Of a DNA stretch of 64,000 bases, positions 37,801 through 45,906 are shown one piece after another (the stretch's first letter is position 1; the number at the start of each line of letters is the position of its first letter). The notes beneath the pieces are model-generated. The model saw nothing but the letters and a program-made list of their open reading frames with translations. It was not told the DNA's origin and searched no databases. The DNA is from Putridiphycobacter sp045107045 (GTDB lineage: Bacteria; Bacteroidota; Bacteroidia; Flavobacteriales_D; Crocinitomicaceae): positions 33,736 to 97,735 of the forward strand of contig JBGCFR010000014.1 in assembly GCA_045107045.1 (NCBI GenBank), written 5' to 3'. Position numbers and translations under genes: made by a program.

Positions 37801-38722
37801 CAAATATTGTATTAATATGATCGTCACATAAGCTATATGAGTTATATGGATTCGTGGAGTATTGATAAAGCACCTTATTATCTTTCTGTCCTTTTAATAA
37901 GTATAGACCATAATCTTTTGTGCCTAGCCATATCTTTTGTTCATTCTCAATATAAATTGAGGTGAAATTTTGATACTTTATCTCAGTAATATTTTCGAAG
38001 TAATTGAATTCAAAATTTTGGTTGATATTATATACGCCTGCTTGTGTACAAACTATAATGTTGGTTTTATTAAAATAAAAACGATTTATTGCAGCAGTGG
38101 ATAGATCTTGTTTTATTTTCTTAAAGGTTTTGTAGGGGTATTTCGAGTAATATACTTCTCCAGTTTTAGTTCCTATCCACAATCTTTTTAAAGGATCGAC
38201 AAATAGAGTTGAAAAATTTTTGTTATTGCCAATTGAAGCAATAATTCTAACGGCTTTGGTTTTAGTGTCAATAACATTTATGCCATGTTTCTCCGACAGC
38301 GCCCATATGTTATTATCTTGAACTGTTGCAATATCGGTAAAAATATAGCCTTTTAATTTTGGATAATTTGTTCGGTTAATTTTTTGAATTTTACCAGTAT
38401 GCGGATTAATTTTACCAATTCCTCTATTGGTTCCAAACCATAGATTACCTTGTTCGTCTTTTGTTAAGGAATGGAGGTAGTTATTAGGAATGGAAAAAGA
38501 ATCGTTTAGTTGATTTTTATAGACCTTAAATTCGTATCCGTTGAAACGGTTAAGCCCATCTTGTGTAGAAATCCAGAGGTATCCAGAATTGTCTTGTGCA
38601 ATTCCAGTAATATGACTTTGTGATAAACCGTCTTCAATGCTATAGGAATCAAATTTGACACTTTGTTGCGCCTGTAATGAGGAAATGGCTAAAATAAATA
38701 AGACTGCACAAATCCTGACCAT
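34853..38722 (-). CDS. Sensor protein with two-component-type propellers, adenylate cyclase domain and C-terminal HD domain
   Basis: 1289 residues. Signal peptide about 1-18; many two-component-regulator propeller blades (about 20-670; motifs such as GYLWISTQDGLNRF, GNLWFGTNRGIGK and GNIWIGTEKGIAKF); a Y_Y_Y domain (about 700-770); one membrane helix (about 775-795); a Gln/Glu/Lys-rich coiled coil; a class III cyclase domain (about 880-1060); and an HD domain (about 1100-1240). Both metal-binding Asp are present, Asp891 in FTDFVGF and Asp935 in GDAYM. The base-selecting pair Lys931 and Asp1004 (YDIWGSTVN) fits ATP rather than GTP. The HD residues are His1116/His1120, His1152-Asp1153 and about Asp1211. 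Periplasmic sensing would drive cAMP synthesis, with the HD domain as a possible phosphodiesterase. Last gene of the 41991-34853 operon. Confidence 0.93.
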   Translation of the reverse strand: MVRICAVLFILAISSLQAQQSVKFDSYSIEDGLSQSHITGIAQDNSGYLWISTQDGLNRFNGYEFKVYKNQLNDSFSIPNNYLHSLTKDEQGNLWFGTNRGIGKINPHTGKIQKINRTNYPKLKGYIFTDIATVQDNNIWALSEKHGINVIDTKTKAVRIIASIGNNKNFSTLFVDPLKRLWIGTKTGEVYYSKYPYKTFKKIKQDLSTAAINRFYFNKTNIIVCTQAGVYNINQNFEFNYFENITEIKYQNFTSIYIENEQKIWLGTKDYGLYLLKGQKDNKVLYQYSTNPYNSYSLCDDHINTIFADNSGNIWIGTEKGIAKFDTYKQGFTIIGINNNSEQGLIDQNVWSFNEDQNKKIYIGTKKDLTVYDPKKNKFSHFYRNEKNEHYLMSIYPESPNKIWLGYDDGLFVLEINSSADYKFTKIEFIENSIDQDIRVYQIKPYKDNKIWIGSRTGLSLLDKNDLTYTFYHPSNLSNSIGDGAIKVIYKDIVGHYWFVTTNDGLFKMVEEDGKNIFTPFATNNINTTTNAHITSILQTDSSSLWIGTYGEGLKYLNLEKGTITSYTESNGLANNVIYGLLADEAKNIWMSTNMGLSNFITETKSFDNYTTNDGLPSNEFNTNAFFKSSDKSIYFGGIKGYTRFKTQSITLNPIKPQVIISDITVHNKRKTKAQKEIISHNYNDTLVIELPYYQNDITIEFFSSHYSNPEKNTFKYMLEGYDTEYTFLENENKVNYMNLPDNNYTFIVYSKNPDGIWSDSPARVKIKITPPFWLTWWFIILCIIMFIVVVFYIYQIRVAQIRNQKVKLELEVVKRTRRISEQNKQIIEQNTQVEIQKEKIEQQKELIQKEKEKVEGILLNILPEGTAAELISKGKSKARYYKRVTVMFTDFVGFSKIAENMKPQDLVRQLDSYFTNFDKIISRFDLEKIKTIGDAYMCAGGVPIRNKSNAIEVVLAALAIQEFMLNYNTEQEKKGKESWNIRIGINTGEVTAGVIGSKRFAYDIWGSTVNQAQRMEMHGEPNTVNVSGNTYEIIAPYFLCNYRGKIQTKHNGTLDMYFVEGIKPELSINAECKKPNKKFWQIVDLHIYSSINYMKAERHIMRVLEENLSSKLYYHSINHTKDVTEAAERIALMEGITDEDLFLLKSAASYHDAGFVEKYNQNEEIGMRMARDTLPKYGYTQAQIDVIDGLIKATEIPQSPKTLLEQIMCDADLDYLGRDDFHEVADLLRKELREHGHINSDRLWDEIQVKFLTQHTYFTKSAISTRQKKKLKHLEEIKQKLKTFDYID

Positions 38723-38725
38723 GCA

Positions 38726-40555
38726 TTAAACTTTTAATCCAATAACGAGTATATCATCAATCTGGTCCATCTTACCTTGCCAATCAATTAAACGTTTATT
38801 TAATTCTATGCCTTGGCCAGAAATTGGATCATCTTTTATATCTAACAAATAATCTCTAAATCTATTATACATCATTTTTCGCCCTCTTGGTCCTCCAAAT
38901 TGATCAGGGTATCCATCTGAGAATATATATACTCTGTCTTCCTTTTCTAGTTGAATTTTATGATTGACGAAATGATCTTCTCCTGGAGTAAAAGAGCCAA
39001 TGGCAATTTTATTTGGTTTAGTAATCATGAATTTATCATCTCTAATAATGTAGAGAGGGTTGTTTGCTCCTGCATATTCTAGTTCTAAAGTCTCATAATT
39101 TATTGAACATAATGCTACATCCATACCATCTCTGACTTCATTTGAGACATCTCCTTTATTTAAAGAGTCAAAAATACTCTTATTTAAAAAGTCCAATATT
39201 TTTGCTGGTTCATCTAGTTTACCTTCATTAATGGCAGATTTTAAACCATTAGAACCTAATAAGCTCATAAAGGCACCTGGGACACCATGCCCTGTGCAGT
39301 CTATCACCCCAAATAATGCCTTGTTACCAACTTCTTCAAACCAGTAAAAGTCACCTGATACAATATCCTTTGGTTTATATAACACGAAGGATTCTGGACA
39401 AACAGAAACTACTTTCTCATCAGTAGGAAGAATAGAATTTTGCAATCTCTTTGCATAGATTATACTGTCCCTAACATCCTTGTAGAGTTCTTGAACTTTT
39501 TCACGTTGTTTTTCAATTTCATCTCTTTGTTTAACAACCTCCTCTGTGCGTTCTTGTACCTTTTGTTCCAAGTTTCTCTCGGTTTCTTGTAATTCGTCAC
39601 GCATCACTAGAAGTGCATGACCAAGTTCATCATTTTCACTTAAAGGTTTATAAGGGGAATCGAATTTACTCTGACCAACATCTCTTGCAAATTGTGTTGT
39701 TTTTTTCAACCCGCTCACCAAGTGGTTCATGGCATCCGACATTTCTCCAATTTCATCATTACTTACCCTAGCGGAACTGCTTGGAATAATTCCTTTGCCT
39801 AAAGCTAGGAGTACTTTTTTTAAGTAACGCACCGGTGTTACAATGGATTTTGTGGTAAAAATTGCGATAATGATAGACAGTAAAATCAAAGCAGCTCCTA
39901 GAATCCAATAAAATTTCAATCCTTGGAAGCTTGTTGTTGCGGTAATTGAAGCTTCACTACTAATTGCTAAAAGTTCTTCTTCTTTATTTTCAAAAATTTC
40001 TCCAAGTGTGCTAAGGTTAAAGTCGATTTGCCTATGGAGTGTTTGAACTGGACCATCTTGATCAATTAACGGTCTAGCTGTGAAAAAGGTAAAATCGTTG
40101 TCATAGCTTGCAAAATCAGGTAATACATCCATTATTTCTTGGTAACTCCCAAATAATTCAGCAATTTGAACTTGAATATTTCCAAATAGATTTTGGCTAA
40201 TAGTATCTTCCCAATTTTGAGATAAAGTTTCGATTTCACCAATAATATCTGGAATTTTCCTTCTGATAAGTGCCTTGAGCATTATTTTACTTTTGCTATC
40301 TGCACGACTTTGTACATTAACCCACTGAATGGCCAATTGTTTAGATTCATTGACTTGAACCCTTAAGTCAGAAATTTTTTCCTTAGATGGTGTAATTGAT
40401 TCTATTAGAACACCAGATGTTTTATTGAACTCTTGAAAAGTATCAATACCCTTATTTACCGAGAAAAATGTTGCACCAAAAACAACAATAATGAGAAGGA
40501 TTAAGAATCCGAACCCCATGCCAATTTTTCTACCTATGGTGAGTTTAAAGTTCAT
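38726..40555 (-). CDS. Membrane sensor with HAMP and SpoIIE-type PP2C phosphatase
   Basis: 609 residues. Membrane helix about 9-31, a mostly helical extracytoplasmic sensor (about 32-212), a second helix (about 213-235), HAMP (about 238-290, with the NDEIGEMSDAMNHL segment), a coiled coil with QKVQERTEEVVKQRDEIEKQ (about 335-375), and a SpoIIE/PP2C domain. Phosphatase motifs are intact: SGDFYW (400-405), DCTGHGVPGAFMS, FSDGYPDQFGG and a terminal QIDDILVIGLKV. It would dephosphorylate Ser/Thr-phosphorylated partners in response to an envelope signal. No anti-anti-sigma (STAS) or serine kinase gene is adjacent. It lies 3 bases before the cyclase gene. Confidence 0.93.
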   Translation of the reverse strand: MNFKLTIGRKIGMGFGFLILLIIVVFGATFFSVNKGIDTFQEFNKTSGVLIESITPSKEKISDLRVQVNESKQLAIQWVNVQSRADSKSKIMLKALIRRKIPDIIGEIETLSQNWEDTISQNLFGNIQVQIAELFGSYQEIMDVLPDFASYDNDFTFFTARPLIDQDGPVQTLHRQIDFNLSTLGEIFENKEEELLAISSEASITATTSFQGLKFYWILGAALILLSIIIAIFTTKSIVTPVRYLKKVLLALGKGIIPSSSARVSNDEIGEMSDAMNHLVSGLKKTTQFARDVGQSKFDSPYKPLSENDELGHALLVMRDELQETERNLEQKVQERTEEVVKQRDEIEKQREKVQELYKDVRDSIIYAKRLQNSILPTDEKVVSVCPESFVLYKPKDIVSGDFYWFEEVGNKALFGVIDCTGHGVPGAFMSLLGSNGLKSAINEGKLDEPAKILDFLNKSIFDSLNKGDVSNEVRDGMDVALCSINYETLELEYAGANNPLYIIRDDKFMITKPNKIAIGSFTPGEDHFVNHKIQLEKEDRVYIFSDGYPDQFGGPRGRKMMYNRFRDYLLDIKDDPISGQGIELNKRLIDWQGKMDQIDDILVIGLKV

Positions 40556-40564
40556 CTCTAGGTT

Positions 40565-41452
40565 TTACTCATTATCTTTAACAGGCTTACCTGTTATTTT
40601 TTCAATAAGTGCCTTGTAATTCGCCGATTTCTCATCTTCCTGCATGGCATGGTAAATATTTCTAAGTCCTCTCAAAACCTCTAAGTTGCTAGGATCCATT
40701 TTTTCCGCCTTCAGAAGAAATGGCTCACCATTTTTAAACATCCTTAGTGCAGTAGTTTGAATTTTTTCTAGCTCTTCTATCGGTGTTTTCGGATCAGTAT
40801 ATGTAATTAAGTCAGCACCTAAATTATAGTATGCAACACCTATCGAATAAACAGCTGCAAAATTTTCTGGATCAATAGCTAATGTTTTATTAAATTTTTC
40901 TACTGACGTATTTAATTGTCGCAATTGATCTTCTAATGAAGCAAAATGATTATTTTCCTGCCATGCTGAACCTAAGGTAATAAAGTATTTTACATCAAGC
41001 GGACTAAAATCATGAGTTGGGTCGTAGTACTGAAGGTATTGTTCTTTATACTTAAGATAACGTGCTTCACTTTTATTTAATTCTCCCTTTTCTAAAAATT
41101 CATAAGATTCGTTGTAAGTTTTTAAAACTGTATTGAAAATTGAGACATTGATTTGTTTTTGAAGACTTGGTGAAGTTGCAATAGATTTTGCCTTGCTTAA
41201 TGAGTTTAGTGATGTTACCCTATTTTTATTTTCATTTTTAAGTTCCCTATATATCAAACCATGTAAAAAGTATAGTCTATCAGTAGTAATTTCATTATTC
41301 TGCATTGCAGAGTCTATATAAGTTTTAGCATTTTGAAAATCATTCAGCTTATATAACTCAAAAGCTTTTAAAGCATAGTTTGGTCCTTGCGATTTTCCAC
41401 CAAAATGTGAAAAGCCGGCCAATATCAGCAATATGTATAAAAATGTTTTCAT
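40565..41452 (-). CDS. TPR-repeat protein, exported
   Basis: 295 residues. Signal peptide about 1-17 (LILAGFSHFGGKSQ). Tetratricopeptide-like helical pairs are seen in ALKAFELYKLNDFQNAKTYI, YFLHGLIYRELKN, FNKTLAIDPENFAAVYSIGV and LKAEKMDPSNLEVLRGLRNI. It is a likely periplasmic scaffold. It overlaps the YfiR-like gene by 4 bases and precedes the phosphatase gene by 9, so it belongs to the signalling operon and may connect the YfiR-like protein to the sensor domains of the two membrane proteins. Confidence 0.85.
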   Translation of the reverse strand: MKTFLYILLILAGFSHFGGKSQGPNYALKAFELYKLNDFQNAKTYIDSAMQNNEITTDRLYFLHGLIYRELKNENKNRVTSLNSLSKAKSIATSPSLQKQINVSIFNTVLKTYNESYEFLEKGELNKSEARYLKYKEQYLQYYDPTHDFSPLDVKYFITLGSAWQENNHFASLEDQLRQLNTSVEKFNKTLAIDPENFAAVYSIGVAYYNLGADLITYTDPKTPIEELEKIQTTALRMFKNGEPFLLKAEKMDPSNLEVLRGLRNIYHAMQEDEKSANYKALIEKITGKPVKDNE

Positions 41453-41991
41453 TCAATTTTTTTTATGGCTAAGTCAATCAATTTAGATGCTATTACAAGC
41501 TTTTTCTTTTTAGCTGTTTTAACATTAATCTCATACGACTGCTTATTATTTACTTCAACAAAATTTATTATAGAACCTGACTTGAGAGCACCAGGTTTAT
41601 TAGTAACAAACATTGTACTGCTGCTTTTTAGCTTTTCATTTACCTTTGTCATCAAGCTATTACTGCTTTTGTCTAAAAACAAAATATTAGGTTTTCCGAT
41701 TTCGCTAGGGGATTTGTATCTAACAGTTTTTACTTTTTGACTGCCTATAGACTTTCCGTTGTATTTTTTATATAATTCGTTGTAGACATTCGAATTTGTA
41801 CTTATGATTGCAATTTCAAAATCGGCCTTTTTATAATTAGTTGGCCAATCTGTTAGTGTTGCAAAATTATAGATATAAAGTGCCTTTAAAGTACTTTGCG
41901 TATCTCTAAAATCATTTTTACCCGTCTGATTGTTAACTGACGTAAAGACAAATAGTGATAAAAATGATAATATATAAAATTTTAAATTCAA
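41449..41991 (-). CDS. YfiR-like periplasmic protein (DUF4154)
   Basis: 180 residues. Signal peptide about 1-20 (LFVFTSVNNQ). The body matches DUF4154/YfiR: LKALYIYNFATLTDWPTNY at the start, IAIISTNSNVYNEL, NILFLDKSSNSLMTK, a turn with TKPGALKSGSIINFVEVNN, and IASKLIDLAI at the end. In Pseudomonas, YfiR binds and represses the membrane diguanylate cyclase YfiN. Here no GGDEF protein is nearby; instead a phosphatase and an adenylate cyclase follow, so it may gate those outputs (inference). It is the first gene of the operon. Confidence 0.88.
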   Translation of the reverse strand: MNLKFYILSFLSLFVFTSVNNQTGKNDFRDTQSTLKALYIYNFATLTDWPTNYKKADFEIAIISTNSNVYNELYKKYNGKSIGSQKVKTVRYKSPSEIGKPNILFLDKSSNSLMTKVNEKLKSSSTMFVTNKPGALKSGSIINFVEVNNKQSYEINVKTAKKKKLVIASKLIDLAIKKIE

Positions 41992-42051
41992 ATCCTTTTT
42001 TAAATTGTACGGGGTTCTAACTTACGAAAATAATGCCAAACTATATGTCTT

Positions 42052-42558
42052 TTATTCTACTGTTTCAGTTGTGGCTAACTTAACAATGTCTCTATCAAGC
42101 AAATAAAGACCTCCTTTGTCATTTCCAATTAATTTAATTTTGTCCAGAATACTTCTAGCCAAAGCTTCTTCCTCTAATTGCTCAGCAACATACCATTGCA
42201 TAAAATTATGTGTAGTATAATCTTTTTCCTCAATACATATGTGGACTATTTCATTAATAGATTGAGTAACCATTATCTCATGATTCAATAAGTCATTAAA
42301 TAATTCTTCTATTGATGAGAATTGGTCTTTTGGAGCTTCTATTAAGGGGATTTTGGCAACACTGCCTCTTTCATTCATGAATTTAATTAGTTTAAGCATA
42401 TGCATGCGCTCTTCGTCGGCATGTAAATACAAAAACTGTGAAATACCACTTAAACCATTCTGCTCTGACCAATTGGCCATAGACAAGTAAAGTTGAGAGG
42501 AATTGGCTTCCTTATAGATTTGTTGGTTTAATGCCTTTTCAATTCGATTATTTGACAT
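42052..42558 (-). CDS. Ferritin
   Basis: 168 residues, normal for FtnA-type bacterial ferritins. Ferroxidase ligands are in place: Glu17 region (IYKEANSSQLYLSMANW), Glu50 and His53 (DEERMHM), Glu near 94 (NHEIMVTQSI) and EQLEEEALARSIL near 127. It oxidises Fe(II) and stores iron as a mineral in 24-subunit shells in the cytoplasm. A -7-like element lies upstream. Divergent from the RNase R gene with about 100 bases between them. Confidence 0.96.
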   Translation of the reverse strand: MSNNRIEKALNQQIYKEANSSQLYLSMANWSEQNGLSGISQFLYLHADEERMHMLKLIKFMNERGSVAKIPLIEAPKDQFSSIEELFNDLLNHEIMVTQSINEIVHICIEEKDYTTHNFMQWYVAEQLEEEALARSILDKIKLIGNDKGGLYLLDRDIVKLATTETVE

Positions 42559-42576
42559 AGTCTATTATTTGTATAG

Positions 42577-42584
42577 CAAATTTA
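42577..42584 (-). promoter_or_regulatory. -7 element TAAATTTG before ferritin gene
   Basis: On the reverse strand TAAATTTG matches TAnnTTTG, about 19 bases before the ATG. No -33 TTTG at proper spacing was found, so this is only a partial match. Confidence 0.35.
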
Positions 42585-42657
42585 ACCCATAAGGTAAATT
42601 ATACCTAATTTTATTGAGAAATTTTTTTAAAGTAAAACCAGCAAAGAAAAGAATACA

Positions 42658-44757
42658 GTGAAGAAAAAAGAGGCGCTACAAAAACAGATTTTAAAACTAT
42701 TTAGTAAGGACCTTAAGAGGGCTTATAATTATAAGCAAATTGCTGGAGCTTTGAAAGTAAACAATGCTGCTGACAGAAAACTGATTTACTCTATAATGCT
42801 TAAATTGAGCGAACAAGGCCAGCTTAAAGAAGTTTCTAAAGGTAAATTTAAGAGTTATTTTAACCCACAAATGCTTGAAGGAAAAATTGAAATTACTAAA
42901 CGCGGAGCTGGCTATGTAATTACTGATTTGGGAGATATTTTTATTGGACCGAAGAATATTAATAGAGCGTTAAATGGTGATTTTGTTAAGATTCACTTGT
43001 TAAAAAGTAGAGGAAAGAAAAGCCAAGAAGGTGAGGTGTTGGAAATTATTGAACGTGCAAATAAAACAATAGTTGGAACGATTGAAATTGGGGATTCTTT
43101 TGCCTTTTTAATTCCAGACAATTATAAAATTGACATTGATGTATTTATTCCTCTCTCAAAATTAAATGGAGCAAAATCAGGTTATAAAGCCATTGCCAAA
43201 ATGTTAGAATGGCCCGAAACTGCTAAGAATCCTTTCGGTGAAATTATTGAAGTACTTGGGCGTCCTGAATCAAATGATGCAGAAATGAAAGCAATTTTAG
43301 CTTCAAATAATATTCCTTTTGTTTTTCCAGATGAGGTATTAGCAGAAGCCACTTCAATTCCAACAGAAATTACACAAGCACTAATTTCCCAACGTAAGGA
43401 CTTACGAGATGTTCTCACCTTTACAATAGATCCGATTGATGCTAGAGATTTTGATGATGCCATATCTTTTAAAATTTTATCAAATGGTAATTTTGAAATT
43501 GGAGTCCATATTGCAGATGTTGGTCATTATGTGACACCAGGGTCTCAGCTTGATAAAGAAGCATACAAAAGAGGGAATTCAGTTTATTTAGTTGATAGAG
43601 TTATTCCAATGCTACCTGAACATTTATCAAATGGTGTTTGCTCTTTGAGGCCAAATGAAGAAAAGTTAGCTTTTTCAGCCATTTTTGAAATGGATGATGA
43701 TGCCAATGTCCATAAAGAATGGTTTGGAAAAACAGTTATCAATTCAAATCATAGGTATACTTATGAAGATGCCCAAGAGATTATTGAAAACAAAAAAGGA
43801 AATAATAGTGAGGCTATTTTATTAGTGGATGGATTGGCAAAAAAAATGAGACGAAAAAGGCTTGAGAATGGAGCTTTGGAAATTCAAAGTGAAGAGCTAA
43901 GATTTGAATTGAATGAAGAGGGTGTGCCAATCAACACGTTTAAGAAGAGAACAAAAGATGCTAATAAATTGGTCGAGGAGTTTATGCTACTAGCAAATAA
44001 GAAAGTGGCAAAGTATGTTGGAGATACAAAAAATGGAAAGCCTATTATTCCTTTCATTTACAGAATTCATGATAAACCAGATAGAGAAAAAGTGGAATTA
44101 TTTAGAGTTTTTCTACAAAAGTTCGGCAAAGAATTTTCATATAATACAGAAAGGGATATTGCTTTAAAAATGAATAGTTTATTTGAAGAAATGAAAGAAG
44201 AACCAAGTTTTTCAATGGTTCAAAGTATGGCAATTAGAACAATGTCAAAAGCGATTTATGATACCGAAAATATTGGACATTATGGACTAGGCTTTAGATA
44301 CTATTCGCATTTCACCTCCCCAATAAGGAGGTATGCTGATTTATTAGTTCATAGAATTTTGTTTCAAACATTAGAGATGAAAAACCAACAAAATGCTGGT
44401 TTAGCAGACACCGCTTTGCATATTTCTCAAACAGAAAGACGAGCAGTGAGTGCTGAAAGAGATTCTCAAAAATTCTTTCAAGCATTTTATGTCAAAGATA
44501 AAATAGGAGAATCTTTTAATGGTGTGATTACTGGAATTACAGATTGGGGAATGTATGTTGAAATGACTGAATTAAATTGTGAAGGAATGGTTCAAATCAA
44601 ATCTATTCAAGATGATAAATATTATTTTGATGAAAAAAAATATGCAGTCATAGGATTAAAATATGGTGAAGAATTTAATGTTGGTGATAAGGTAATTGTT
44701 ATTATTGAAAAAGTTAGCCTGACAAGAAAACAAATTGATTTAAAATTAATGGAGTAG
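42658..44757 (+). CDS. rnr: Ribonuclease R
   Basis: 699 residues from a GTG start. Order of domains: an N-terminal helix-turn-helix-like part (about 1-60), cold-shock OB domains (about 65-240), the RNB catalytic domain (about 255-580) with TIDPIDARDFDDAISF and GVHIADVGHYV (the Asp residues coordinating Mg), and an S1 domain (about 620-699, GVITGITDWGMYVEM). It degrades structured RNA from the 3' end. Length is normal. The short basic N-terminus MKKKEALQKQ supports the GTG start. Confidence 0.96.
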   Translation: MKKKEALQKQILKLFSKDLKRAYNYKQIAGALKVNNAADRKLIYSIMLKLSEQGQLKEVSKGKFKSYFNPQMLEGKIEITKRGAGYVITDLGDIFIGPKNINRALNGDFVKIHLLKSRGKKSQEGEVLEIIERANKTIVGTIEIGDSFAFLIPDNYKIDIDVFIPLSKLNGAKSGYKAIAKMLEWPETAKNPFGEIIEVLGRPESNDAEMKAILASNNIPFVFPDEVLAEATSIPTEITQALISQRKDLRDVLTFTIDPIDARDFDDAISFKILSNGNFEIGVHIADVGHYVTPGSQLDKEAYKRGNSVYLVDRVIPMLPEHLSNGVCSLRPNEEKLAFSAIFEMDDDANVHKEWFGKTVINSNHRYTYEDAQEIIENKKGNNSEAILLVDGLAKKMRRKRLENGALEIQSEELRFELNEEGVPINTFKKRTKDANKLVEEFMLLANKKVAKYVGDTKNGKPIIPFIYRIHDKPDREKVELFRVFLQKFGKEFSYNTERDIALKMNSLFEEMKEEPSFSMVQSMAIRTMSKAIYDTENIGHYGLGFRYYSHFTSPIRRYADLLVHRILFQTLEMKNQQNAGLADTALHISQTERRAVSAERDSQKFFQAFYVKDKIGESFNGVITGITDWGMYVEMTELNCEGMVQIKSIQDDKYYFDEKKYAVIGLKYGEEFNVGDKVIVIIEKVSLTRKQIDLKLME

Positions 44758-44760
44758 TAA

Positions 44761-45438
44761 TTAATTATTAATTAATCTACCCTTTAAATTATAACTGTAA
44801 CCAATTTTATAAATGTGTTTTGTAATAGACGGAGAATCCGTCCCATTTTGTATAGTATATCCCCCCTTAATACTATGTCGTTTTGATATTTTATATCCTA
44901 GTCCAAAATTCAACCTGTAAGCATAAAATGATGCTAAAGCTGGATTAAAAAACCATTCATTGAAAATACTGGGCTTCCATTTTTTCAGATTATACTTAAT
45001 CCCATAACGAATCCTGAAAGCTGTTTCTTTTTCTGGTTCAATAAATTGTCCAATATTACGTAGACGATTAAATTCATGTTGGGATCTAAGTCTAAGTGTA
45101 ACATCTAATTTTTTTAATACTGGTTGATCATAATTTAAGTCTATAAACACTCTATTTAATGTTTCAAAATTATAATCCCCTTGATTATAGGAGCCTCTAT
45201 ATCCAACGGCCAATTCTGCATTCTTTCCCAATTCGTAATCAATTATAGTTTGAATGAATAAGCTGGAAATTTCACTTACATTGTCTTTAAAACGCATTTG
45301 AAAATCTAACTCAGCATTTAGATCTTTTGTAATTCTAGACTTTATTGATGTAGAAGTCCATAACAATGCATCAGAATACTGTCCAACCGAAAAAAATTGA
45401 ACCAAAATAGCAGTTGAAATAATAAATAATTTAGTCAT
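44761..45438 (-). CDS. DUF2490-family outer-membrane-like protein
   Basis: 225 residues. Signal peptide about 1-19 (VQFFSVGQ). DUF2490 signature: LWTSTSIKSRITKDLNAELD near the start, ELAVGYRGSY, VTLRLRSQHEFNR, FRIRYGIKYNL, FFNPALASFYAYRLNFGLGY and a final IGYSYNLKGRL. Alternating strands suggest a small outer-membrane beta-barrel; function unknown. It overlaps the upstream lipoprotein gene by 8 bases. Confidence 0.88.
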   Translation of the reverse strand: MTKLFIISTAILVQFFSVGQYSDALLWTSTSIKSRITKDLNAELDFQMRFKDNVSEISSLFIQTIIDYELGKNAELAVGYRGSYNQGDYNFETLNRVFIDLNYDQPVLKKLDVTLRLRSQHEFNRLRNIGQFIEPEKETAFRIRYGIKYNLKKWKPSIFNEWFFNPALASFYAYRLNFGLGYKISKRHSIKGGYTIQNGTDSPSITKHIYKIGYSYNLKGRLINN

Positions 45439-45817
45439 ATCTTACTAACTCTCCAGCATCAACAACCTCATCTTTAGCAGATATAGTAATTTTTTTTATC
45501 ACAGCTTCATTATTACTTGGACAGGTATTGCATTCCGAATAGATGAAAATGGAATAATCACCCGGTGTTAAGTATGAAAACTTGAAACTACCATCATAAC
45601 TGGTTTCTATTTTGTCATCAAAATAATTATCGCCAGACCCGTATATAATGTATACATCTTCGTCAGCAGCTGGATATGTTGCAATTTCCTCACCGTTACT
45701 ATTTATATTAATTGTTTTAACAGTTCCAATTATAGTAGATTTGCCTCCTTCTCCTTCTATTTTTTGACAACCTAGCAGATTAAACAACAAAACACCAACA
45801 AGAAAAATATTTTTCAT
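45431..45817 (-). CDS. Small lipoprotein with a carboxypeptidase-regulatory-like fold
   Basis: 128 residues. Lipobox LLGC (Cys at 17). The body resembles a prealbumin/CarboxypepD_reg-like beta-sandwich: STIIGTVKTININS, then YDGSFKFSYLTPGDYSIFIY, a SECNTCPS pair of Cys, and a final strand. It probably sits on the outer or inner leaflet of the outer membrane and works with the DUF2490 protein whose gene it overlaps. No specific function recognised. Confidence 0.8.
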   Translation of the reverse strand: MKNIFLVGVLLFNLLGCQKIEGEGGKSTIIGTVKTININSNGEEIATYPAADEDVYIIYGSGDNYFDDKIETSYDGSFKFSYLTPGDYSIFIYSECNTCPSNNEAVIKKITISAKDEVVDAGELVRYD

Positions 45818-45906
45818 AAATAAAAATTCAATATTAAACTAAATTAAAAACTAAATTAAGATAAAATTGTTTTAATTTTAACAAATTAGTCAAAATCATT
45901 TAATTA

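Noticed and set aside
44761..45817. Overlapping small genes as a toxin-antitoxin pair
   Set aside because: Both carry export signals (a lipoprotein and a beta-barrel-like protein); neither resembles a toxin or DNA-binding antitoxin.
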